A DNA stretch of 64,000 bases from NCBI GenBank assembly GCA_035296325.1, contig DATHBD010000015.1, positions 23,838-87,837 on the forward strand, written 5' to 3'. Under the pieces are notes generated by a model. The model did not search any database, was not told the origin of the DNA, and saw only the letters and a program-made list of their open reading frames with translations. Below, piece after piece: positions 34,021-43,388 of this stretch (position 1 is the first letter of the stretch; each line of letters begins with the position of its first letter). Origin of the DNA: DATHBD01 sp035296325 (GTDB taxonomy: Bacteria; Actinomycetota; Actinomycetes; Mycobacteriales; Micromonosporaceae). A program made the position numbers and the translations under genes.

Positions 34021-34374
34021 TCAGGCGGTGGCGAGGCGCAGGCCGAGGGTGATGGCGCTGGCGACGCCGACGGTGAGCGCTGGAGCCATTGCCGCCAACC
34101 GGTCGCCGGCCCGGGCGTGACCGGCGACGGCACCGATCATCATGAGCACCATTCCGGCGGCGGCGGCTATGCCGATCGGCGCCTTGGCCAGGCCGGCGAG
34201 CAGCCCAACCGCCGCGGCCAGTTCCAGCGAGCCGATGATGACGTAGCCCGCGCGCGGTACACCGAGGTGTTTGGCTTCATTGACCATCTGCTCGGTGCCG
34301 ATGACCTTCGGGATACCGGATCCTGCGGATACGAGTGCGAGCACGACGGACGCGATGACGGTTGCGAAGATCAT
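34021..34374 (-). CDS. DoxX-like small membrane protein
   Basis: The protein has 117 residues with four predicted membrane helices: an N-terminal one ending SAGSGIPKVIG, GYVIIGSLELAAAVGLLAGL, AAAAGMVLMMIGAVAGHARAGD and a final one. The SAGSGIPKV and GHARAGD segments are typical of the DoxX/DUF4345-like family of redox-related or uncharacterised membrane proteins. Its ATG overlaps the MmpL stop (ATGA), so both are translated from one message. Confidence 0.85.
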   Translation of the reverse strand: MIFATVIASVVLALVSAGSGIPKVIGTEQMVNEAKHLGVPRAGYVIIGSLELAAAVGLLAGLAKAPIGIAAAAGMVLMMIGAVAGHARAGDRLAAMAPALTVGVASAITLGLRLATA

Positions 34375-36581
34375 CTGGGCACCGCTTTCTCGGTGGACGG
34401 TCCCGGTACGGCGGTGGGTGTCACGCCCGGGGCGTGTCGAATGAGCAGCGCACGGCCCAGCGGCTGGGGGAACCACCAGTTCCACCGTCCGAGGAGGACG
34501 ACCAGGGCGGGCACGAGCACGGACCGGATCACGGTGGCGTCGAGCAGGATGCCGAGCCCGAGTGCGGTGGCGAAGATCTTCACCTCGGTGCCCGGAGTGG
34601 CGGCCAGTGACATGAAAGCAAGGAAGAGAATCACCGCGGCGCTGGTGACGAGTCTGCCGGTGTGTGCGACGCCGAGCACGGCTGCCTGCTCGGTGGATCC
34701 GGTGGCGTCGTACGCCTCCCTGATCCGGGCCAGGATGAAGACCTCGTAGTCCATGGAGAGGCCGAACAGGAACGCGAACACCATGACAGGTACCCATTCG
34801 GTGAGGGCGCCGGTGGCTTGGATTCCCCAGATCGGCTCGGACAGGTAACCGTGCTGCCAGGCCAGGACGAGCAGCCCGAAGGTCGCGGCAACACCGAGCG
34901 CGTTGAGCGCCACGGCCTTGATGGCAAGCACCGGGGAGCGGAAGGCCCGGGTGAGCAGCACCAGCGTGACCAGCACCACCAGCGCGAGCAGCAGGGGCGC
35001 GTTTGCGTAGACGGCGTCGATGAAATCGCGGCCCTGCGCCGCGGCACCGCCGACCCGGGCGCCGGGTATACCGGCCAACTCCCTGCCAAGCCGGTCCCGG
35101 GTGTCCTTGCCGGCCGCGGTACCGGCCGGGTGATCGACCAGCACGACCAGCAGGCTGGTGCCGTCGCGGCGCCAGGACGGGTCGTCCGGCGCGACGGCCG
35201 CGCGCACTCCGGGGACGTTGCGGGCCCGGTGTGCCGCCTGCGCCGGGTCGCCCTCGACAAGCACGTACTCGGGGTTCAGCACTCCGGCCCCGATCCCGGA
35301 GCGGGTCAGCATGTCGAGCGCCGCTCGCGCCGGCCCGGCGGGGGCCACGGCGGCCGGCACCGGCGCGCCCAACCGCAGGTCGAATACCGGCGCGATCAGG
35401 ACAGCCAGCAGCAGGGTGGCGGCGGCGACGGCGGCTACCGGACGGCGGACGACAAGCTGGGCCCAGGCGTTCCAGCCCTCCGGGTGCCGGACCTCCATTG
35501 TGCCGATGCGCTCGGTGCCGGCGTGGCGCCTGGTGTGGCGCCTGGTGTGGCGCCGGTCAAGCCCCGGCCCGATCGTGGACAGCAGGACGGGAAGCAGCGT
35601 AATCGCGACCAGCACGCTGAACAGCGGGATCATCAGGCCGCCGTAGCCCATGCTGCGCAGGAACGGCACCGGAAGCACGATCAACGAGGCCAAGGCGACG
35701 GCCACGGTGACGCCACTGAACACGACGGCCTTGCCTGCTGTGGTCATGGCGCGCTCCACGGCGGTGTGGTTGTCGACGCCGTTCGCGCGCTCCTCCCGCC
35801 AGCGGGTGATGATCAGCAGTGCGTAGTCGATCGCGATACCCAACCCGATCAGGCCCACCAGGAACCCGACGACGAACGACACCTCGGTCACCGCCGTGAG
35901 GCCCCAGATCGCCAGGAAGGTCACCAGGACGGCGATCAAGGCCATGATCAGCGGCAGCCACGCAAGCGACGAGCCGAATACGACAGCCAGCACAACGAGG
36001 GCCGCCATCCCGGCGACGGTGATCTCGGCTAACAGACCCGGTCCGCCGGCGTGACTGGACTGAACGAACAAGGCATCGGTGCCGGTGAGGCGCACCGGCG
36101 CGCCAGCCACCCGGATGTCGGCCAGGACGGCCTCCAGGGCCGGCAACGACGCCGCGTACGGCGGAAACGCTGACCCGCCCTGCGGGTAGAGCAGCATGAA
36201 CGTCGTGCGGGCGTCGGCCGAGACCAGGCCACGGTCACCCGTGCCCAGGTAGGACACGATCCGGGCCCGCTCAGTTGTCGAAACGACCCGGTCGAGCGCG
36301 TAGCCAAGTTCGGCCCGTACGCCCGGGTCGTCAACCGTCCTGCCCTCGGGCAGGGTCACCACCAACACCAGTGGGTCGGCGCCGCCGCCATTGCCGTACC
36401 TGGCGAGGATCTCCTGGTTTGTCTGATAGCCCGGCCGGCCGGGCAGCGCGCCGAAGTCAGCCGTCATCGCTTCGTTCGCCGGCGTCACCGCCGCTGCCCC
36501 CGCCACGGCGAGAGCCAGCCAGCCAACCACCACGAGCAGCCGATGCCGAAGGATCCATCGGGCCAGGCTCAAGAGAACCAT
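34371..36581 (-). CDS. MMPL-family transporter (RND-type)
   Basis: The protein has 736 residues with two MMPL repeats. Each has one N-terminal helix, a periplasm-facing domain of about 130-150 residues and a bundle of five helices. GLGIAIDYALLIITRWREE and FLFGLSMDYEVFILARIREAYD are the matching repeat signatures carrying the proton-relay Asp-Tyr pairs. MMPL proteins export lipids, siderophores or drugs using the proton gradient. GGAGG precedes ATG 36581. The gene is divergent from a MarR regulator, which suggests substrate-inducible efflux. It lacks the C-terminal extension of mycobacterial MmpL3. Confidence 0.92.
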   Translation of the reverse strand: MVLLSLARWILRHRLLVVVGWLALAVAGAAAVTPANEAMTADFGALPGRPGYQTNQEILARYGNGGGADPLVLVVTLPEGRTVDDPGVRAELGYALDRVVSTTERARIVSYLGTGDRGLVSADARTTFMLLYPQGGSAFPPYAASLPALEAVLADIRVAGAPVRLTGTDALFVQSSHAGGPGLLAEITVAGMAALVVLAVVFGSSLAWLPLIMALIAVLVTFLAIWGLTAVTEVSFVVGFLVGLIGLGIAIDYALLIITRWREERANGVDNHTAVERAMTTAGKAVVFSGVTVAVALASLIVLPVPFLRSMGYGGLMIPLFSVLVAITLLPVLLSTIGPGLDRRHTRRHTRRHAGTERIGTMEVRHPEGWNAWAQLVVRRPVAAVAAATLLLAVLIAPVFDLRLGAPVPAAVAPAGPARAALDMLTRSGIGAGVLNPEYVLVEGDPAQAAHRARNVPGVRAAVAPDDPSWRRDGTSLLVVLVDHPAGTAAGKDTRDRLGRELAGIPGARVGGAAAQGRDFIDAVYANAPLLLALVVLVTLVLLTRAFRSPVLAIKAVALNALGVAATFGLLVLAWQHGYLSEPIWGIQATGALTEWVPVMVFAFLFGLSMDYEVFILARIREAYDATGSTEQAAVLGVAHTGRLVTSAAVILFLAFMSLAATPGTEVKIFATALGLGILLDATVIRSVLVPALVVLLGRWNWWFPQPLGRALLIRHAPGVTPTAVPGPSTEKAVPR

Positions 36582-36639
36582 GGAGCCTCCTGGTAAATTC
36601 TGTTAGACGTAAGAGTATCTTTACAATCCGGAGTCTTGA
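36582..36639. promoter_or_regulatory. AT-rich divergent promoter/operator between MmpL and MarR genes
   Basis: This 58-base gap is unusually AT-rich for the window. It contains the imperfect dyad GTAAGAGTATCTTTAC (outer four pairs perfect), the size of a MarR operator. A MarR dimer bound here would repress both genes. Confidence 0.5.
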
Positions 36640-37161
36640 TTGTCAAACGAATACGTGGAGCCGCCGGCCGTACGCGACAGTGCGCCGGCGCACCGGGCAC
36701 TGGTGTTCGCCGCGCTCGATCTGGGGGCGGACATCGACGCGGTGGGACAGGCGGCCGCGGCGCACATCGGCATCAACCAGACCGACCTGATCTGCCTCAA
36801 CGCCCTGTTCCGACAAGGTCCGATGAGCGCGGGGCAACTCGCGTCCGCGATCGGACTGACCTCGGGTGCCACGACCACCGCCATCGACCGCCTGGAACGG
36901 GCCGGATACGTGCACCGCCGCAACGACCCCACCGACCGGCGCCGCGTGGTGGTCGTCGCCTCCGAGGACGGCGCACGCCAGGCGTTCGCGCTCTTCGATG
37001 GCCTGCTCGATGCCCTCGCCGCCCTCGCGAACACCTACACCGAGGCGCAACTCGCGCTGCTGACGGACCTGATCCGCGACTTCCGCCAGATCGTCACGCA
37101 GTACGCCGCCGGGCTACGCGACCACCCCGCCAGCCACAGCGGCCCACCCTCCACCGACTGA
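36640..37161 (+). CDS. MarR-family transcriptional regulator
   Basis: The protein has 173 residues. GPMSAGQLASAIGLTSGATTTAIDRLERAGYVHRR and the wing DPTDRRRVVVVA (adjacent stretches at about 60-105) form the MarR winged helix. Flanking helices would build the dimer. The start used is TTG 36640 with GGAG seven bases upstream; a GTG at 36655 is an alternative. It is divergent from the MMPL transporter it probably represses. Confidence 0.88.
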   Translation: MSNEYVEPPAVRDSAPAHRALVFAALDLGADIDAVGQAAAAHIGINQTDLICLNALFRQGPMSAGQLASAIGLTSGATTTAIDRLERAGYVHRRNDPTDRRRVVVVASEDGARQAFALFDGLLDALAALANTYTEAQLALLTDLIRDFRQIVTQYAAGLRDHPASHSGPPSTD

Positions 37162-37303
37162 AGCATGGGACTCGCAAGGCGCGACTCCGGCTCTGTGCAC
37201 GACGCCCGCTTCGAATTTCGTCGACCGCCCTCAGTAAGCGAGGCGGGCTGCCGATGATGCAGTAGGTGGCGCCCGGTCACTGCCAGGTCAGTCAGGAGCG
37301 CAC

Positions 37304-40300
37304 TTGTCCAGCCGGACTGTGTCCCGCTCGACCGCAGGGCTGCTTGTCGTGCTCCTGGTGCTCCTTGAGGCCGTCGGTGGGCTGGCACCGGCCGTCGCAG
37401 CCGCGCCCTCCAGCATGCGTTGCGGGGACAGCGGCACGCCGACCGTCGTGGCGATGCACAACAGCCACTTCTACATCGACTCCGCCAGCACCGCGCTGCT
37501 CTACTCCGGCTATGCCGGCTACCGGGTCAGCGCAGGTGCCACCGCACGCGGTCACCTCTGGCTCGGGTACAGCGACTTCACCGGCGGTGTTCTCGGGCTG
37601 GCGGCCGACCAGCCGGCGATGATGCCGATTCCGGCTCTGGCCAGCGGCGGGAGCGCCGCCCAGTACGCCCTTCTGACGGCCGGCGCGCCGACGGCTGTGC
37701 CGCAGACCCACACGGTGACGATGTACGACGGCCCGCCCGGCGTCGGCGCCGCGCTGTGTTCGCGCACGTTCACATACGCCGACGTGGTGGACACCATCAA
37801 GGCACTGGCGAACAAGGTGCAGAGCGTTACGGCCTCCGGACCGCCGACAGCGCAACTGGGCGAGGCCGTCACCGTCACCGTCATCGGGAACACCGGCACA
37901 CTCGGGGCGGGCCCGCCCAACGATCCCGGCGTCCTTCAGTACACCCCGAACGCCCTGACCGACTTTCCGGTGTCGGCGTGGCGGCTGGAGCGCACCGAAC
38001 TCGAAATCTCACCCGATGGGAGCGCACCGCCGGTCACCTACGTCGACCGGCTGTACCTGACCGGCGCCAGCGGACCGGCCCGTCCCTACACCGCGCGGTA
38101 CCGGTTCCGGGCCATCGGACCGAGCGCGACCCCCGCCCAGATCAAGCCGATCCAGTACATCGCCAGCGGCACCCAGGTGAAGCACACCGACGCCGGCGGC
38201 GCTGCCCTCGGGGCGCTCCCTGCGGTCTCGTCGGTGGCGCCGGTGGTCCTCGACAAGGCTGTCACCGCTCCGATCAACGGAGTACTGCCCAGCGGAGGCG
38301 GAACAGCCTCGTACGCGCTCACGCTCACCAACGCCGGGAACTCGGCCGCTCCGGTGGACTCCATCTCCGACACCATGCCGACCGACGCCGAGTACATCGT
38401 CGGGACTCTGAAGCTGGACGGGCGACCGCTGGCCGACCCGGACATCACCGGGCGGACGCTCGTGGTGCCGGGACCCGTGGCGGTGCCGGCCGCCGGTGCG
38501 TCCGTGCTGACGTACTCGTTGATGCTCGGACCCTCCCCCGGCAGCCGCGTGAACTCCGCCTCCGCACGCTTCGGCAGCGTCGTGCTGGACAGCACCGCCG
38601 ACGTGACCACCTCCGCGCCGGCAGCGGCCTCGGTCACCGTACAGAGTCCAGCCAGCCTGGGCCTGGCAGCCGACAGCGTCACCACCGCCGCCGGGACGCC
38701 GGTGACGGTGGACGTCCTGGCGAACGACACAGCTCCGTCCGGGCTCCCGCTGGACGTGACGCTCGTCGGTTCGTCCGGCAGCGGGACCGCGGTCCTCGAT
38801 GCGAACGACACGATCACCTACACCCCGAGCCCGGGTGTCTCAGGCCCCGCCACCTTCACCTACACCGCGACGGACGGGTACTCGACCGGTTCCGCCACCG
38901 TGACTGTCAGCATCACCCCGGTCGCCGCCTCGGACCGGTACAGCACCGGAACCAACACCACGCTCTCGGCATCCAGTGTGCTCACCAACGACGCCTGCAC
39001 CACGTGCACGGTGAGCACCACGCTGGTCAGCGGCCCGGTCCTCGGCGGTGCGGCAAGCGGCACGGTCACCATGGCGACGAGTGGCACCTTCAGCTACGTA
39101 CCCGCGGCGAACGCCACCGGCACTGCCACCTTCACCTACCGGGCGACCGACGTGGCCGGCAACACCACTGACGGCCAGGTCTCGATCAACCTCGCCGACC
39201 TGGCCCCGGACTTCATCACCACCGCGTTCGGCACCGCCGTGGTCGTCCCGGTGCAGGCCAACGACCCGGGCTGTTCGAACAGCTGCCGTCCACAGGCGGG
39301 CGCCGCCCCGAGCCGGGGTACGGTCAGTTATCCAACCGGGAGCGGCACGGTCGTGACCTACACCCCAACCCCCGGTCTGTGGGGGCTGGACCCGTTCACC
39401 TACGGGGTCACCGGCAACAGCGGCGGCGCCACCACCTCGGTGCAGGTGCTCGTCGGTCCGCCGCCGGTGGCGCTGCCCACCACCTACGGAGTCAGCGCCG
39501 TCGCGATGCCCCCGGGCGGAGGCTCGTGCGTCAACTGCACGTACTCGCTCGGCGTCGCGCCGACGCACGGCTCCGTCACGGTCCATGCCAGCACGGGCGC
39601 GTCGACGTACCGTCCGGCTGTTGACTACGCCGGCACGGACACGTTCACGTACCTCGTCCGGGATCCGGCGAGCGGCCTGCAGATCACCGGAACGGTGAAC
39701 GTCACGGTCGGGCCGGACGCCGTGGACGACGCCACATCGGTCCTGATCGGGGCGACCGTGTCCGGCGACGCCTCGACCAACGACGCCTGCCCGGCGACCT
39801 GCACCCGCACGAAACGATCAGACCCGACCTCCGGATCTGTCGTGTTCGATGCCGACGGGACGTACACCTACACACCTGGCGCGACGGTCGGGACGTACTC
39901 GTTCACCTACCGGGTGAGCAGCACGGTGTCCGGCGCCGCCACCGACGACGCGACCGTGACGGTGCGGGTGGAGGGCGCCGTGGACGACCTGGACCCCACC
40001 ACGCCGGCCGGTGATCCGGTCCGCATCGACGTGAGCGACAACGACCCGTGCGTCGGATGCACGCTCACCTCGGTCACCGCACCGACGTCCGGCACGGCTC
40101 AGGTCAGCGACGGTTCGGTGCTGTACACGCCGGTGGCGGGGTTCTCCGGCCAGGTTCCGTTCCGCTACACGCTGACCCAGGTGGGTGGTGGCACAACATC
40201 CGCGGCGGTGCTCGTCACGGTCGCGCCGCGCGCTGTGGACGACAATGCGACCACCGTTGCCGGCCATGCGGTCGACGTGGTGCCGTTGGCCAACGACATC

Positions 40301-43300
40301 TGCGCGAACTGTGCCCTCACTGCCCTCGGTGCGCCGACCTCCGGAAGCGTGCAGCGCGTCGGCGACCTGGTGACGTTCACGCCGGCCGGCATCGGCCCGG
40401 CGACGTTCACCTACGACGCGGTGGACGGATCGAACAACGCCTTCACCGGCACGGTGACGGTTGCCGTCGTCGCGGCGCCCCAGCTCAGTGACGACAGCAT
40501 CACCACCCCGAGCGGCGACCCGGCGGTCATATCGGTGCTGGCCAACGACACCTGCCCGGGCTGCGAAGTCACGGTTGTCGACGACCCGAGGAACGGCTCG
40601 GTCTCCATCGACATCGCAGGGCGCGCGGTCTACGCCGCGGCCGCCGGGTTCAGCGGAGTGGACTCCTTCCGCTACACCGCCACCGACGCGACAAGCGGCG
40701 GCTACGCGGCGGCGACCGTCAACGTCACGGTGACCCCGACGGCGCGTGACGACCACGCGTTCACCGGAGTCGACGCGGCGATCGCCGTGGACGTACTCGC
40801 CAACGACGCATGTACCGGATGCACGCTCACCACCGGCGCCATCTCCGCGGGCGTGACGGCGAGTGTGCTGAGCGGACGCATCCGTGTCGTCCCGGACGCC
40901 GGCTGGAGCGGCACGGCCACGATCGCCTACACGGTCACCGATCCAACCATCGATCCCCAGGTGAACGAAGCGCGGGCAACACTCACCGTCGATGTCAGTG
41001 ACGCCCGACCCGACGCCATCACAGCGGCCTTCGGCGCGGCGGTCACCAACCTGGACGTGGTGGCGAACGACGACTGCGACGGCTGCGTGGTCACCGCGGT
41101 GACCAACCCCTCCTACGGCGCCGCCACGTTCGACGATAGCGGCGTCAGCTGGGAGCCGTCGGCGGGCTTTGGCGGCCTGGTCACGTTCGGCTACACCGCG
41201 GGCAACGGCGTACGCGTCGTTTCCTCAACGGTCCGTATCCTGGTGACGCCGATGGAGCAGCACCTCGACGTGATCGAGGGTGTGGCCACCACGGTCACCC
41301 CACTCGCCGAGAGCACCTGCACCGGTTGCGGTGTCGCCGTGCGTATCGCGCCGGATCACGGGGACGTCGACGCAAACGGCGTCGGAAGCTTCACCTACAC
41401 GCCGGAGGACGACTGGACCGGCACCGACACGTTCGGGTACCGGGTGAGTGACCCGGTCTCTCTGCTCTCGGTCAACGCCGCGGTCACCCTCACGGTGGCG
41501 GCGCCGGTGCCCCAGCCCGCCGTGGCCATCACCACGACCGTCCCGGACGCCGGTCTGCATCCGCACGCCGGCGACACCGTCACCTGGACGTGGACCGTGG
41601 CCAACACCGGTGCGCAACCGCTTACCGCCGTGACCGTCACGTCGCCGTCCGCCGGACCGGTGACATGCACCGCGAGCGCCATCGCCGTCGGCGTCACGAT
41701 CGGATGCACCGCGCCGCAGGTGCTGACCCAGGCGGAGGTGAACAGTGGCCAGGTCACCGCCGGCGTCAGCGTGTCAGCCAGCAGCCCGGCAGGGCCCGCC
41801 ACGGACGCCGACACCGGTACCGCCCAACTGGCCCGCGTTCCGTCAGTTGCTGTTGCCGGTACGGCGATCCTCGCCGGCGCCTCCCCCACCGCACCAACGG
41901 TCGGAGAGCCGATCGACATCACCTACACCGTGACCAACGAAGGCAACACCACCATCAGCGACATCAACGTGGTGCTGACCGAAGGCGACGCACTGACCTG
42001 CGAGTCGACGACTGCCGCGCCCGGGGCGCCGGTCGCCTGTACCGGTACCCACGCGATTGCCCAGGGCGACCTGGAGAGCGGCAGTTGGGCCAGCACCGGC
42101 ACCGCCACCGCCAGCTCACCCGGCGCCGAGCAGGCACTGACCGCCCACGACAACACGTTGACCGACCTGCCGTACACCGCGCCCACCCAGAGCGCCTCCC
42201 CCACCCAGAGCACCTCCCCGACCCAGAGCCCTTCGGCCACCCAGAGCCCTTCGGCTACCCAGAGCCCTTCGCCCACGCAGAGTGCGACGCCGTCCCAGAG
42301 TCCGACGCCGTCCCAAACCGCGACGCCGACGCCCGCGCCAACGCAGACGTCGTCGCCTGGGCCGTCGCCGACTGATGCGGCGTCCCCGACGCCCACCGAG
42401 GCCAGCACGCCGGCTCCGACCACTCCCGCCTCCCCGACCTCCGGTCCCGTTCCGAGCCAGACACCAACGCCGTCACCGAGCCCCGCGCCGTCAGCTCCCG
42501 GTGTCGTCAGCGGAATCGTGTGGTTCGACCGGAATCAGGATGGCAACCGGGACCCCGGCGAGTGGCCACTTCCGGGGGTGCTGGTGGCATTGCGGAGTGT
42601 CCCCAGCGCGCCGGTCGCAAGCACCGGCCCTGCGGCAGCCGCCCAGTCCCGCGCTTCACTGCAGCAGGTCACCAGCACCGCCAGCACGCAGCACACCATC
42701 ACCGGCGGCGACGGTGGGTACCGGTTCGAAGGTACCGCGCCCGGGTGGTACACGGTCACCGCCTCAGTGAGCGCTGCCGGCTTCAGCTACACCTCCGACA
42801 CCGACGGGCTGGCGGACTGGAACGTCGACGTTGTCCTCGGCGGCTCCGGCACCGCGAACGCCAACTTCGCCGGGCTTGGCAAGGGGACCATCGACGGCAC
42901 CGTCTTCAGCAGCTCAACGCTGACACCGATCGGCGGCGCCGACGTCACGTGCCGGTGGGCCGGCTTCGACGACGTCCTCGGCACCTCCGACGACGTCCTG
43001 ATGGAGGTCATCGCCTCCGGAACCGGTGACTTCGCCCTGGCGAACGTCCCGTACGGCAGGTACTCCTGCTCCGGCCATGATCCGATCACCGGCACCGCCT
43101 CGGCCGTTGTCGAAGTCACCGTGATGTCCGCCGAGCCGTCCCACGCAATGCTGCCCGTTGCGCTGGACGTACCCGCCGTGCCGGTGACCGCGGCGCAGCC
43201 GGCAATCACCCCCGGCAGGTTGCCGATGACCGGCCTTGATGTGGCATGGCTGGTGGCGGTCGCGGTTGGCCTGATGCTCGCCGGCCTCGGCGTGCGGCGC

Positions 43301-43312
43301 GCCGTCCGGTAG
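37304..43312 (+). CDS. Giant LPXTG-anchored surface protein with ten CxxC Ig-like repeats
   Basis: The protein has 2002 residues. A signal peptide (AGLLVVLLVLLEAVGGLAP) starts at TTG 37304, with AGGAG five bases upstream. After a DUF11-like domain (about 315-440) come about eleven beta-sandwich repeats of roughly 86 residues (Big_9/VCBS/cadherin-like, with VxVLANDxC starts). Ten of them carry a Cys pair near 565, 656, 742, 828, 915, 1000, 1083, 1169, 1257 and 1338. Two more DUF11-like domains, a Ser/Pro/Thr/Gln stalk (about 1625-1730) and an SdrD B-like domain (VSGIVWFDRNQDGNRDPGEW) follow. The end is LPMTG, a hydrophobic helix and VRRAVR, a sortase signal. It is probably an adhesin or sheath-like wall protein. 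The ligand is unknown. Confidence 0.9.
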   Translation: MSSRTVSRSTAGLLVVLLVLLEAVGGLAPAVAAAPSSMRCGDSGTPTVVAMHNSHFYIDSASTALLYSGYAGYRVSAGATARGHLWLGYSDFTGGVLGLAADQPAMMPIPALASGGSAAQYALLTAGAPTAVPQTHTVTMYDGPPGVGAALCSRTFTYADVVDTIKALANKVQSVTASGPPTAQLGEAVTVTVIGNTGTLGAGPPNDPGVLQYTPNALTDFPVSAWRLERTELEISPDGSAPPVTYVDRLYLTGASGPARPYTARYRFRAIGPSATPAQIKPIQYIASGTQVKHTDAGGAALGALPAVSSVAPVVLDKAVTAPINGVLPSGGGTASYALTLTNAGNSAAPVDSISDTMPTDAEYIVGTLKLDGRPLADPDITGRTLVVPGPVAVPAAGASVLTYSLMLGPSPGSRVNSASARFGSVVLDSTADVTTSAPAAASVTVQSPASLGLAADSVTTAAGTPVTVDVLANDTAPSGLPLDVTLVGSSGSGTAVLDANDTITYTPSPGVSGPATFTYTATDGYSTGSATVTVSITPVAASDRYSTGTNTTLSASSVLTNDACTTCTVSTTLVSGPVLGGAASGTVTMATSGTFSYVPAANATGTATFTYRATDVAGNTTDGQVSINLADLAPDFITTAFGTAVVVPVQANDPGCSNSCRPQAGAAPSRGTVSYPTGSGTVVTYTPTPGLWGLDPFTYGVTGNSGGATTSVQVLVGPPPVALPTTYGVSAVAMPPGGGSCVNCTYSLGVAPTHGSVTVHASTGASTYRPAVDYAGTDTFTYLVRDPASGLQITGTVNVTVGPDAVDDATSVLIGATVSGDASTNDACPATCTRTKRSDPTSGSVVFDADGTYTYTPGATVGTYSFTYRVSSTVSGAATDDATVTVRVEGAVDDLDPTTPAGDPVRIDVSDNDPCVGCTLTSVTAPTSGTAQVSDGSVLYTPVAGFSGQVPFRYTLTQVGGGTTSAAVLVTVAPRAVDDNATTVAGHAVDVVPLANDICANCALTALGAPTSGSVQRVGDLVTFTPAGIGPATFTYDAVDGSNNAFTGTVTVAVVAAPQLSDDSITTPSGDPAVISVLANDTCPGCEVTVVDDPRNGSVSIDIAGRAVYAAAAGFSGVDSFRYTATDATSGGYAAATVNVTVTPTARDDHAFTGVDAAIAVDVLANDACTGCTLTTGAISAGVTASVLSGRIRVVPDAGWSGTATIAYTVTDPTIDPQVNEARATLTVDVSDARPDAITAAFGAAVTNLDVVANDDCDGCVVTAVTNPSYGAATFDDSGVSWEPSAGFGGLVTFGYTAGNGVRVVSSTVRILVTPMEQHLDVIEGVATTVTPLAESTCTGCGVAVRIAPDHGDVDANGVGSFTYTPEDDWTGTDTFGYRVSDPVSLLSVNAAVTLTVAAPVPQPAVAITTTVPDAGLHPHAGDTVTWTWTVANTGAQPLTAVTVTSPSAGPVTCTASAIAVGVTIGCTAPQVLTQAEVNSGQVTAGVSVSASSPAGPATDADTGTAQLARVPSVAVAGTAILAGASPTAPTVGEPIDITYTVTNEGNTTISDINVVLTEGDALTCESTTAAPGAPVACTGTHAIAQGDLESGSWASTGTATASSPGAEQALTAHDNTLTDLPYTAPTQSASPTQSTSPTQSPSATQSPSATQSPSPTQSATPSQSPTPSQTATPTPAPTQTSSPGPSPTDAASPTPTEASTPAPTTPASPTSGPVPSQTPTPSPSPAPSAPGVVSGIVWFDRNQDGNRDPGEWPLPGVLVALRSVPSAPVASTGPAAAAQSRASLQQVTSTASTQHTITGGDGGYRFEGTAPGWYTVTASVSAAGFSYTSDTDGLADWNVDVVLGGSGTANANFAGLGKGTIDGTVFSSSTLTPIGGADVTCRWAGFDDVLGTSDDVLMEVIASGTGDFALANVPYGRYSCSGHDPITGTASAVVEVTVMSAEPSHAMLPVALDVPAVPVTAAQPAITPGRLPMTGLDVAWLVAVAVGLMLAGLGVRRAVR
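42184..42320. repeat. 18-bp-unit minisatellite encoding the Ser/Pro/Thr/Gln stalk
   Basis: Units close to ACCCAGAGCCCTTCGGCC recur in frame, giving SPTQSPSATQSP-type repeats before the SdrD B-like domain. This could vary stalk length between strains. Confidence 0.8.
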
Positions 43313-43340
43313 CCGCGCAGATCGGCGTTCTGCCGGCACC

Positions 43341-43360
43341 CCGGCGAGCAGGGTCGCCGG
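43341..43360. terminator. 7-bp GC hairpin between convergent genes
   Basis: CCGGCGA and TCGCCGG enclose a six-base loop. It lies 28 bases after the LPXTG gene's stop and 28 before the end of the convergent kinase gene. Confidence 0.5.
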
Positions 43361-43388
43361 CGTTCACGGCGGCACGCCGGGACGGGTG

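Noticed and set aside
42184..42320. CRISPR-like array
   Set aside because: The repeats are contiguous, in frame and encode a Ser/Pro/Thr/Gln stalk, with no spacers.
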